NCBI GenBank assembly: GCA_036852015.1
Contig: JAANDG010000190.1
Location: forward strand, 124,001 to 188,000
Direction of reading: 5' to 3'
Length of the DNA stretch: 64,000 bases
Source: Pelodera strongyloides
Taxonomy: Eukaryota; Nematoda; Chromadorea; Rhabditida; Rhabditidae
Made by a program: the position numbers and the translations under genes. Under the pieces are notes generated by a model. That model was given only the letters and a program-made list of their open reading frames with translations. It was not told the DNA's origin and searched no databases. Shown here one piece after another: positions 32,084 through 41,880 of the stretch; the first letter of the stretch is position 1, and each line of letters starts with the position of its first letter.

Positions 32084-35000
32084 ATGAATATGGAGAACTT
32101 ACAAGCACGAGGATCAGGTTGGACAATATCAGGGATAAATTATCTCCAAATGGATCAAACTATTTGTAAATCACCTAGTGGCTCTGCCTACATAGAACTA
32201 ACTGATTGGATCAAAAATAAGAAAGCAGTGATAAATATCAAGAATAATGACAATAAGTGTTTTATGTGGTCTGTGTTGGCTCATTTGCATCCTGCTCATC
32301 AGAATGCAGAAAGAGTTACTAAGTATAGTGATTATGTGAATGAACTAAATTTTGGAGATCTAACTTTTCCAATGAAAATTAAAGACATAGATAAGTTCGA
32401 AAAAATGAATGACCTAGTAGTCAATGTTTTTGAATGTACTGAAAAATTCAATAAAAATTGTAAGAAAATCAATAGACTTAGACCTTCAAGAAGAATCACT
32501 ACTGATAATAGTAGAGTAGTAAATCTATTCTATCATGAAGACAATCAAGGAAACTCCCATTATTCTCTCATAAAAAACTTGGATAAGTTACTCAATAAAC
32601 GAGGTGAGCATCAGAAAACATTCTGTGTTAGATGTCATTGTTATTATAATGTAAATATGAATGATAAATGTAGATCAAGCTATCATAGACACTTAGAGGA
32701 TTGTGGTAAAAACAAACCAATAGAACACCTTTTATCCAAGAAAGAATCCATCAAATTCAAAAACATTAGTAAAACCCAGAAACATAGATACATTATTTAT
32801 GCTGACTTTGAGAGTATTATTCGGAAGCTCTCTACTGCTCACTATAAACCTAATGAATCATGGACTATGGATGTTGGAGAACACGTAGCATCAGGATTTT
32901 GTGTTGTTGTTGTGGATTCTTTCACCAAAAAAATACATAATATGAAGTCATATATAGGATATAATGCAGCTTTAGAATTTAATAAATATATTATCAAAAT
33001 TTCTCAAGAAATCATGAGTCTTCCTTCTGTGAGAATGAAGAAGTTGACTCAAGATGAATGGACTGAATTCAATAAAAATCAAGAGTGTCCTCATTGTCAA
33101 GTACAATATAACACAGAAGATATGAAAACTACTAAAGTTAGAGATCATGATCATTGGACTGGAGAATATCGTGGACCTCTTTGTGGATCTTGCAATATAT
33201 TGAAAAGAAAGAATAATTTTATTCTAGTATTCTTCCACAACCTAAAAGGTTATGATTCTCATCTCATTGTTGGCTGTCTTGAAAGTACTAAGTATTTGAA
33301 TGAGCATGAAATCGAAATAGAAAACATTTCTAGTAATACTGAGAAGTTTATCAGTTTCAGCTACAAGTTACCTTCACAAACAGATAATGTATATGATAGA
33401 ATTGAATGTAGGTTTCTAGATTCTTTCTCTTTCATGCCTTCTTCATTAGATAAATTAGCTGAAAATTTGAGTGATGAAAACCTTTATCTTTGTAAAAAAT
33501 ATTATAGCCCCCATCAATTCCAATTGATGAGAAAGAAAGGTGTTTATCCATATGAATACATGGATTCATTCAAAAGATTTGATAAAACAAAACTCCCAAA
33601 TAGAGACAAATTTTATGACAAGCTCAATAATAAAAAATGTCAAAGAAAGGGTTATCGGTATGCAGTGAAAGTTTGGAAAAAAATGAAGTGTACTAGTTTG
33701 GAAGATTACACTAGAATTTATATGATCAATGATGTCCTACTATTAGCAGATGTCTTTGAAAACTTCAGAGCTTTGAGTCTAAGGGTTTATCAACTTGATC
33801 CTTGTTGGTACTTTACTTCTCCAGGATTAGCTTGGGATGCTATGCTTAAGAAAACTAAAGTAGAATTAGACATACTTCATGATGTTGAGATGTATCTCAT
33901 GATTGAAAAAGGAATTAGAGGTGGAATAGTTAATGCTGTCAAAAGATATTCTAAAGTTAATAACAAATACACTAAAAACTTCAATGAAAAACAATTAACA
34001 AATTTCCTTTTGTATCTAGATGCTAACAATTTGTATGGATGGGCAATGTGTCAAATGTTACCTACTGGAGACTTCAAATTTGAAACTCAATCTTTAATAA
34101 GTATTCTCAATGGTGAAGCTGAAGTCAAATCGGATCTAAAGGATTATATTAATTATTTGAAGAAGTTAGATAGAGGTTGCATATTTGAAGTAGATTTAGA
34201 ATATCCCAAAGAAATACACTCAAGGCATAATGATTTTCCTTTGTGTCCAGAGAATGTAAAAATTGATAATCAAGGTATTAAAAAGTTGTGCAATACCTTA
34301 TTTGATAAAGAGAAGTATGTGATCCATTATGAAATCTCTTACAGTGTCTTCAATTAGGACTTAAACTGAAGAAAATTCATAGGATCATTACTTTCAAGGA
34401 AAGCAATTGGTTAGCCTCATATATTGAAATGAACACAAATCTTAGGAAAAATGCTAAAAATGATTTTGAGAAAGATTTTTTCAAATTAATGAATAATAGT
34501 GTATTTGGAAAAACTATGGAAAATGTCAGAGAAAGAGTTGATGTCCGTTTAGTTACTGATGAAGATAAAATCAAAAAATTAGCAAGTAAACCTAACTTTA
34601 AAAGAAGAATAATGTATAACAAACACCTGGTAGCTGTAGAAATGGAGAAAACTAACATTGTTCTGGATAAACCCATTTATGTTGGATTTGCTATCTTAGA
34701 GTTGAGTAAATGGTTAATGTATGATTTTCATTACAATGTTATGCAGAAAAAATATGGAGATAACATTAAATTATGCTATCAGGATACTGATTCTCTTATT
34801 TATGAAATTATGACTTCTGACTTATATGAAGACCTATTAGATGATGCTCCGCTAAAAGAATATTTCGATTTCAGTGATTATCCACCTTGTCATCCATTGT
34901 ATAACGAAGAAAATAAAAAAGTTGTTCGAAAGTTCAAAGATGAACTGAATGGTTTGATAATGGAAGAACTTGTAGCCTTGAAGCCAAAACAATATGGTTA

Positions 35001-35370
35001 TAAGATTGCTCAGGAAACACGTGAAAACTTCATTGAATACTACAATAGAAAGCATCAAGAAGAAATGAGGAATCCCAAACTTCCAAGAACACAAAAACCT
35101 GGTGATGAATCTAAAAAAAGCAAAGGTATCAAAAAGAATGTTGTCAAGAATGAACTTACAGTAGATGATTTTAAAAGTTGTTTGTTTGATAAAACTATTG
35201 TCAGAAAGACGCAGTATTGTATCAGGAGTGTTAAACATCAAATATTCACACAATGTCAAAACAAAGTTGTTCTGAATAATGAATCTGGGGATCATAAACG
35301 TTACATCCTCAAAGATAGTCATTCAACTATGGCTTTTGGTAATTGTCATATTAAATCAGGGGTTCTTTGA
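32084..35370 (+). pseudogene. Protein-primed family B DNA polymerase, frameshifted
   Basis: Polinton-type pPolB, which replicates the element from a terminal protein. The first frame (757 codons to 34357) carries NIKNNDNKCFMWSV (residues about 52-65), Exo I YADFES (about 240), an endonuclease VII-like zinc/HNH insert with HDHWTGEYRGPLCGSCN (about 355), Exo II HNLKGYDSH (about 385), Exo III YMINDVLLLADVF (about 546) and motif A YLDANNLYGWAM (about 644). Motif B (KLMNNSVFGKTMEN) and motif C (YQDTDSLIYE) lie in another frame ending at 35370. The switch is a small indel near 34330-34350, between the motif A region and motif B. All catalytic motifs survive in sequence, so the break is recent or a sequencing error. 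About 1.1 kb per coding third; intronless. Confidence 0.85.
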
Positions 35371-35792
35371 TTCTTAGAATCTTGAGAATACTGGTTCTGA
35401 AGTAATAAGATTCTAATAACTTGAGAAGTAAAAGACAGTAATAACCACAATGATGTGTTCCAAATTCTTGAATTTGGAATGTTGAAAGCTCTATTTTATC
35501 TTTTTTTATTTCTACTCTTGAGATACTCTTGAAGTTCTAGTGGTGGATCTAACCCAAAAGAATCAAAGTAATAAATTTTTTTCTTACTTTTGTTATAACA
35601 AACCCAATGAGTACCTTTACCTGCAGAAGAATCTAAATTTACAATTCCTACTTCTTTTTCTTTAATTCCTTGAGGTAAAGTGTCTCTCATGAAGACTCCT
35701 CGGAAATTTTTGATTTCAAGTACTTTTACAAGCTCAAGGAGATCTAGATTGGTTAATGGCTTCAGGTCTTTTCGGAGACCAAAAGTAGTCAT
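35351..35792 (-). pseudogene. Adenain-like cysteine protease, frameshifted
   Basis: Polinton PRO, a C48/adenain-type protease thought to mature virion proteins. The first frame (98 codons, 35792-35496) has the catalytic His in GTHWVCY and the Asp in YYFDSFG, then stops in an A-rich run. The expected Cys region (HHCGYYCLLL pattern) is visible on the same strand at about 35430-35455 in a different frame that continues to a stop at 35351. So the gene has an indel near 35490, probably in the A-rich run. Its end overlaps the polymerase end by 20 bp, in convergent orientation. Confidence 0.8.
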
Positions 35793-35907
35793 TTAATAAA
35801 AAACAAAACTTCAAAACTTGTGTTAAACGCTTCTACTTTCCACTTCTTGACTTTGTGTGATTGTAAAAACCAAAGTAATAAGTAAAACAAAAAAGGCAAA
35901 AATATGC

Positions 35908-35980
35908 GGCACCCGTGGGGATTGAGCACAGGACCTTGTTGTTGTCGGACTAAGCGCCTACCGACTGCGCTATGGGTGCC
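35908..35980 (-). tRNA. tRNA-like sequence, perfect acceptor stem
   Basis: A 73-nt minus-strand candidate with a perfect 7-bp acceptor (GGCACCC/GGGTGCC) and a perfect 4-bp D stem (GCGC/GCGC around AGTCGGTAGG). The T arm is poorly paired, its loop reads CTCAATC instead of TTCAATC, and the anticodon stem does not form, so it is more likely a tRNA pseudogene or SINE head. It lies about 110 bp beyond the right edge of the Polinton-like genes. Anticodon not assignable. Confidence 0.4.
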
Positions 35981-36059
35981 GCCCCTCATCCTGGAAGAGT
36001 TCTCCCTTATGTACCCAGCGCGGCCTGGCAGAGACGCAGAGGAGACAGCCAGCAGTGAG

Positions 36060-36104
36060 GGGCGTGAGAGAGCGAAGAGAGAGAGAGTGTGTGTGTGTGT
36101 GCAA
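36060..36104. repeat. (GA)n-(GT)n microsatellite
   Basis: GAGAGCGAAGAGAGAGAGAG runs into GTGTGTGTGTGTGT. Simple sequence. Confidence 0.85.
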
Positions 36105-36559
36105 TTATGTGTTGTTGGCCTCTTCCCACACGCGAGTCTATTCCCCTTTTGTGATCTATGTTGTTTAGCTACTATATCTCATCATTGACGAGTGATCCTT
36201 AACTAGGGACGTTTTGGCAATAGTGCCGGCGCCACACGGGGTGCGGCAGGCAATATTGCCGTTTTTCGCGGTCACAAATCGTGTAGCAATACCGTACGAG
36301 AAGCCATACATCAGGCGACTAGCTTCGGTAATACGCGTAGAGAAGAGGTGCATGCACAGTGCACATCAGTCATGGGCGGTGAGACCTTTGACTAAAATAT
36401 TTGTTCTTGTTTTATTGTCGTTTTCGTCTGTTTTTAGTGTTGTTATACACACAGGTTGTTGAAAACACTTCATTTAGTTGTGAGATGCAGGCAGCAGCGC
36501 GGCCGATCCATTATTCGGCTGGCTAGTGTCGTGAGTTTGTAATCTTTCTAGAGGGCAAC

Positions 36560-37638
36560 ATATGTGGGCTCTATTTTACAATAGGCGGCCTTAGCGTTTT
36601 TTAGGCGGCCTTTACTAATAGACGGCCTTATTTGAACTTTTAGGCGGCCTTATTAATAGGCGGTCTTAAACAGGCGGCCTTAACGAATAGGCGGCCTTAG
36701 TATAATAGACGGCCTTAACAATTAGGCGGCCTTATTTTTACTGTATTTTTTTCTGTTTTATCATTTTTTGTGCCTTTTTTGGGTTTCCCCCTGTTTCACT
36801 CAAACATAACAAAGGGAGGAACTTAAACAGAGGAAGACAGTGGATTTTCGGTATGATTGAGCGCGGCACTAATAAAGTAGCTATGTCCGAAGTTGCTAGG
36901 GCTAGGAGGGGCGCGGCTACTTTGCTCCCATTAAATACAGCAGAACGTGAAGCCCTTCAGCATTGCGTGGGTGATGGATGGGCCGCTTATGGATGTGTGA
37001 ATAATCCTGTTAACCAATACCAGCATAGGTGGGTCAACCATAAGATGAATTTTGTTGATCGAACTGGCCCGGTAGTCCACACAACCAACTGAAGCCACTT
37101 GGGGTGCGCTGAAAGGTTCTCCCAGACATTTAAGAGGCAGTACCAATGAGCTAATGCCAACTTACCTGTATGAATACATGTATCGGCGTTCTCATGGCGG
37201 CCCTAGTAAGCTGCTCAACAAATTGCTCTCCGAAATTAGTAAATCGTACTCTGTTTAGCTCCCCCTCTCGTTAATCGGTTTTCTTCATTACATCACCTGC
37301 ATAGCTATTCCTCTTCAATGTGAAATAAATTTTGAGTATGATCTCACCGGGAATCATGCAGGTACTGGTACACTGTGATTAAAAACCAGCAATGCGCGCA
37401 AAGTATAATAAAATAGCAAAAGTAAGAAAAATCAACGAAAATGAACATTTTTGGCTAAGGCCGCCTGTTTAAAAATAAGGCCGCCTATTCGTTAAGGCCG
37501 CCTGTCTAAGGCCGCCCATTCGCTAAGGTCGCCTATTATTTTAAATAAGGCCGCCTATAAGTAAAGGCCGCCTAAAAGTTCAAATAAGGCCGCCTAAACA
37601 CCTAAGGCCGCCTATTGTAAAATAGAGCCCATATGTGA
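36560..37638. mobile_element. Foldback element of AGGCGGCCTTA units
   Basis: Termini CATATGTGGGCTCTATTTTA... (36560-36594) and its reverse complement (37602-37638) are almost identical. About ten AGGCGGCCTTA-like units follow the left end and about nine TAAGGCCGCCT units precede the right end, so the arms fold over roughly 170 bp. The middle contains one 79-codon frame listed separately. Subterminal arrays of this kind usually bind a transposase. Confidence 0.8.
36853..37092 (+). CDS. Hypothetical 79-aa frame inside foldback element
   Basis: An open frame starting MIERGTNKVAMSEVARARRG, moderately basic, ending near 37092. Codon choice is less AT-biased than in the flanks, and a short coding gene or captured exon is possible. 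No domain recognised and no splice structure evident. Weak call. Confidence 0.3.
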   Translation: MIERGTNKVAMSEVARARRGAATLLPLNTAEREALQHCVGDGWAAYGCVNNPVNQYQHRWVNHKMNFVDRTGPVVHTTN

Positions 37639-37679
37639 CCAATTGTTACGTAATTGTTTTGAACCTTTCTTTTCTAGGT

Positions 37680-38850
37680 GAGCGTCAAGGAAGAACTCGG
37701 TTTGGTCAAACCTTTCGGAGTCTGTAATGGCTAAAAGGGAAAGATGAGAGTCGAAAGGTCTGGTTTATTTGTTCAGTTTCCGCCTTACTTTCATACACTT
37801 AAAAGGTTCAGTGTTGTATAGAAAAATTGCATTATAGGCATCCTAGTGCGTCCTCACGCAGACACCAGTTAGGTTCAACGCTGTCCTGCACCGAGTCTGC
37901 ACCAAGATTTCTTCCTTGTGGTAATCTCTTATTTTCTATACATTTACGTTACTATCTATGTTTGCAAGTTTTTCTCCACACTGTCCCATACCCCCCTTTT
38001 GCAGAGTTTTGAAACGCGCTGGATTCAGTGGTGCATCTTGGAGTCCAAAACTAGGATTGCACACATCGCATCGAAGGAGGATGCGTTGGCGCACAAATAT
38101 TTCTGCAGGTCCCATTAGACTGTTAATTTCTCTTTTTTAAGATAATCCTCTGTAAACTTGACGGCTTCCTTTATTAACTAGTCACTTATGTATTTTTCCA
38201 GAATTCCACATTCGCACATTCTACGCTCAATTCGACCTATGCAAATAGCAGACTAGCTATTGTCCTTCCTGCTGCGCGTGCTCGCTGGCACAGATCGAGC
38301 CCTGTAGCTATTTTAAGAGGTATTTTAACTTCATTTTTCTACTATTGCATGTTTCGATTTTCCGATTGTAAATTGTTGCATTACTCTGTTTATTACTTCA
38401 GACATCGAAAAGATGAACGAACACCGAGTGGCGTCCCAGACGACAGTCGAAAGGAAGCGCAACTTCAGACGCAGCATCGAGTTTCAGGGTGGGTTCTTCC
38501 TGAGGAATGAGTAATGAAATGTGCAATTCAAATTAAATCTTTAGGGAAAAAACATGTGTGGGGTAATTCAGCCTCAGCCAGTCATATGATGGTTAGAGTG
38601 TTTCGTTTAGAATTGATGGCAGCACTGACAGACCCGAAAAGAATTGTCGTATAAATGAAAGCCAAGCTCGAAGACACTGAGACACTGTGGTATCTGAAGA
38701 CGGATTCTCAGGTAATGTAACATTGAACCTTATAAATTATATTAATACTTTCACTATATCTTCTTATTATAATTATAAAATTTTTACACTTTCAGAGTGA
38801 TGTCGATTACATCGAAAGCCAGTGTCGTTCAAAGTGTCAACATGTGTAGT
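37680..38850 (+). pseudogene. Exon-like fragments of an unidentified gene
   Basis: Splice-flanked open segments: about 38005-38107 (SFETRWIQWCILESKTRIAH... then a CAG|GT donor), about 38202-38320 (NSTFAHSTLNSTYANSRLAI..., donor AG|GTAT), about 38402-38487 (DIEKMNEHRVASQTTVERKR...), about 38653-38711 (KLEDTETLWYLKTDSQ, donor CAG|GTAA) and 38797-38850 (SDVDYIESQCRSKCQHV, stop). The last two join in phase 0, but a TAA precedes the fourth, and the earlier junctions do not all close. I read this as a decayed or captured gene lying inside the 36.2-39.9 kb candidate element. Family not recognised. Confidence 0.4.
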
Positions 38851-39827
38851 GAAGCCGATCCCGGAAGATGGAGCCTGAGCTCACCGTCACTGCGCACGGC
38901 TCACTTTGTGTATGTTGGTGACTATCACGGTATTACTAATTGGAAAAGTTTGATTTGTTATTGTATAAAACACCATCCCTCCACAACTGTACTGTAATTA
39001 CTCCCTTTAAGTTATGCCACACGTGCACAAGAAAACTCATCGAAGTTCTCTCTTAGTATTTTTATGATCATTTAATTGTACACAATATATTTTCCGATTT
39101 AATATCCCGTCTCCCATTCGAACCTAACCAAGTGGTTCATTTTTCCGGGATTCCTTGCATTACGTGCGAGATATGTTGTGTTTCTATTATACGGTTGCCC
39201 ACATCTCTAGTCTGTAGATTAATTCTTTTTTATATGTCTTAATTTTTAGTTATTTGGTATATTCATTCCTAACCAACGCTTAATTCAATACTTCTATCCC
39301 GTCCATGTTGTAAATATACACAAATTGTTACTTTTTAGTTTAACTTGTACTCTACTTTTCGAAATATTTACTCTTTCAACATACTAATTTATGCAATTTG
39401 CTAATTGTTTATCCTCGCCATACTTAATTCCTCCACATTGACCATTTTCTGTATTGCCTAATGCCTGCCTGATTTCTATACGATTTTTCTATAACCTATG
39501 CAATACTCATTTGTTTATATTTATGACTTAGTTTCCTTTTCTTGTACCGTATGGACCTTCTCTATCTTAATTGCATTGCGTAATTTTTATATAGTTAACT
39601 TCAGTATATTTTATATAGTTAACTTTTTTGTATACCTTAGTTAGCTTTGTTATATTTTATATGGTTAACTTTATTGTATTTTATATTGTTAGCATTATTG
39701 TATTTTATAAATAAATACTGAATTAAATGTGTTTTATTTTGTACAGGTATTTTTCGGGGGGGGGGGGGGGCAGGTGGTCAGGGTGTGTTCTAAAAAGAAG
39801 GTAAGCTACCGTAGTCGCAGCCTACAG

Positions 39828-39910
39828 GCGCCGGCACTATTGCCGAAAGAGCCAACCGCTCCGGAGCATACCCGATCGCATGCTCCGGAGACATTTTCGG
39901 CGCCGGCACT
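39828..39910. repeat. GC-rich nested palindrome at right end
   Basis: GGCGCCGGCACTATTGCC occurs twice (39828 and 39899), around CTCCGGAGCA...TGCTCCGGAG, whose spacer CCCGATCGCA is itself partly palindromic. A 14-base G run lies upstream at about 39758-39771. Confidence 0.7.
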
Positions 39911-39932
39911 ATTGCCAAAACGTCCCTAGAAT

Positions 39933-40003
39933 GACAGGCAGCGATGACTCATCGCCCATCGGACTTCCATCCGAAAGGTCGGAGGTTCGATTCCTGGCTA
40001 GTG
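39933..40003 (+). repeat. tRNA-Lys/Glu-like relic
   Basis: CATCGGACTTCCATCCGAA resembles an anticodon arm with one loop base lost, followed by the B box GGAGGTTCGATTCCTGGC. The 5' half is degenerate. It directly abuts the inverted end at 39899-39929. Confidence 0.45.
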
Positions 40004-40009
40004 ATGATT

Positions 40010-41880
40010 AATTAATACCTTGTTACGATCTGATTTAATGTGATGTCGAGCACAGGTTCTGAAACCTTCTTTTTTGTTTTTGTTACCTTACTTCACATAT
40101 AATGAATTTTCTTATCGTTTTTTGCAGTATACTTACCTCCTGATCTTCATTTTTATATTTTTCAAAAAGATGTATTTCATTGAGCTGAGAATATGAAAAA
40201 GCGTGACTTTCGACAAGTGGGTAAAATGGGCAGAAGGTGAGCTAGCCCAAAAATGCTCATTTTTCAGATTACGGATTTTTGATATGTTAAGCATGATTTT
40301 TGATGATTTAGTGCATTAAAATAGTGAAAAAGTGTAAAAATCGAGTTTGGGCAAAAAGGTGCACCAGCGTCAACTTTTTACATACTACTTATATTGATTT
40401 ACTCCTTCCAATTAAAAGCTTTTGCTTTGTAAAGTGTGTCATTCGGAATTTAATACCATCGTCTGTTGATAAAAGGAAACTATTTGAGCACTTCATCCTC
40501 GTGAGCCTCCTCCTTTCACTTCGGTGTGTATAGTATAGAGTATTCACATATTCGGTCTACACATAATTGCTTAACTTATTTCATTGTCGTGATCTCTATA
40601 CTTATCTGTGGTGCAACATCATTATCATAGTCGTCGACTTTAGATTCCAGATAATATTTATGGTTAAGAAACCCAGCATTAAGCCGGATTTTTTCGTGCG
40701 CATACGGTTTAATTGGTTTCTCTAGTAGTGGTGTCTCTCGCCTAAAGGCGTAGTCTCTTGCACGTTTATGCAAATGCATTCCGTTATCAGCACTGCCTGG
40801 AGATCAACCTGTTTTTGAGAGAATGGTCATGTGCCCCCTGGCACGAGCCACCTTATCATCCAATACCGGAACTATAATCACCCTGATCTGGCAACATTCC
40901 ATCCAAATATGCTGATTTTCACGTAAAATTACGGTAGTTTTGTCAACTTTATCGGAATTGGTAGAGTTATTCCTTGCAGTTTTTCTTGATAGACGAATAT
41001 GTGACTTTTGAAGACTATGTTTGAATGGCAAAACTTTATATTTATCAATTCACTGCAGATACAGAGAGAGAAACCTATAAATATTTTTTAACGTGTTACC
41101 AATTACTCAATAGCAATGCGGCGCTCTTTAGTGAATATTTTCCGCATCGTCGGAGACATATAAGAGAGAGAGAGAGAGAGATTCATGAATATGCATCGAG
41201 AATTCGTGAGATTTTTTTTTGTAAATCATAAAGAAATACATAAATTCTCTTGAACCAAATTTGAAATTCATTTTACACTAAAGGTACGGTAGACCTTTCT
41301 TTATTTTTCCGTCTTATTCCCTATTCTGTAGACCCTCAACTCAAACACACGAGATACTACGATACATATCCAAACCTACTACTTGAGTAATTTTATACTC
41401 TTTGACAAACTCCAACTGAACTTGCTTTCCACCTACTCCGACTCCGTGAGGCATCAGTTTCGACTACTTCTAGCTTATTTTTATTTATTTTTTGAACGTG
41501 TTTTAACAAGTTCATGATGACATGAATGAAACTCGAAAATGTGCTGCAATGCAGTTGGGCGGCAGTTTTGTTACGGTTCGTTGAATTCATTTTCATACAC
41601 ATATTTTCGATTTCCGCTCACCGCCCTTTTGATTTGCGGGTATTTATGTATGATGTACGTCTATGTGCCAGTTGCGCTTGACCAACTACTACAGTTTTTC
41701 ACCAAAGGTTCTTATTGTGCGTGAAATACTTATATAATAGGTTATTGCCGAAAGTACGTCTAAAGTCTAAAGTCAGGTAACTGTAATTGCGGCAATTTTA
41801 TAATTGGTTTTTGCCGTAAATTCAGGCAACTCTCATTGCTGTAAGTTACTTCCTCAGCGCGCATTAATTGTTATTGACCT
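40010..41880. other. No gene recognised
   Basis: AT-rich non-coding DNA. It includes a (GA)n microsatellite at about 41163-41182. Short open frames lack splice context and coding character. Confidence 0.5.

Larger units (their letters stand above)
27011..35800. mobile_element. Polinton/Maverick-like virus-like transposon, partial or decayed
   Basis: A block of about 8.8 kb of intronless, AT-rich genes on both strands with polymerase, packaging ATPase, protease and conserved accessory genes. This set is diagnostic of Polintons and the related adintovirus-type elements. Missing on inspection: a retroviral-type integrase, a double-jelly-roll major capsid gene, and long terminal inverted repeats. 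Usual Polintons are 15-20 kb. At least three genes are broken. Boundaries are approximate, given by gene content and composition. Confidence 0.8.
36203..39929. mobile_element. Candidate 3.7-kb element with 31-bp inverted ends
   Basis: CTAGGGACGTTTTGGCAATA... at 36203-36233 is matched exactly in reverse complement at 39899-39929, 31 of 31 bases by eye. A second shorter copy of the end (GGCGCCGGCACTATTGCCG) lies at 39828-39846, with a CTCCGGAGCA/TGCTCCGGAG palindrome between. The interval holds a nested foldback element and exon-like fragments. No transposase recognised. Alternatively these are two independent insertions of one short repeat in opposite orientation. Confidence 0.5.
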
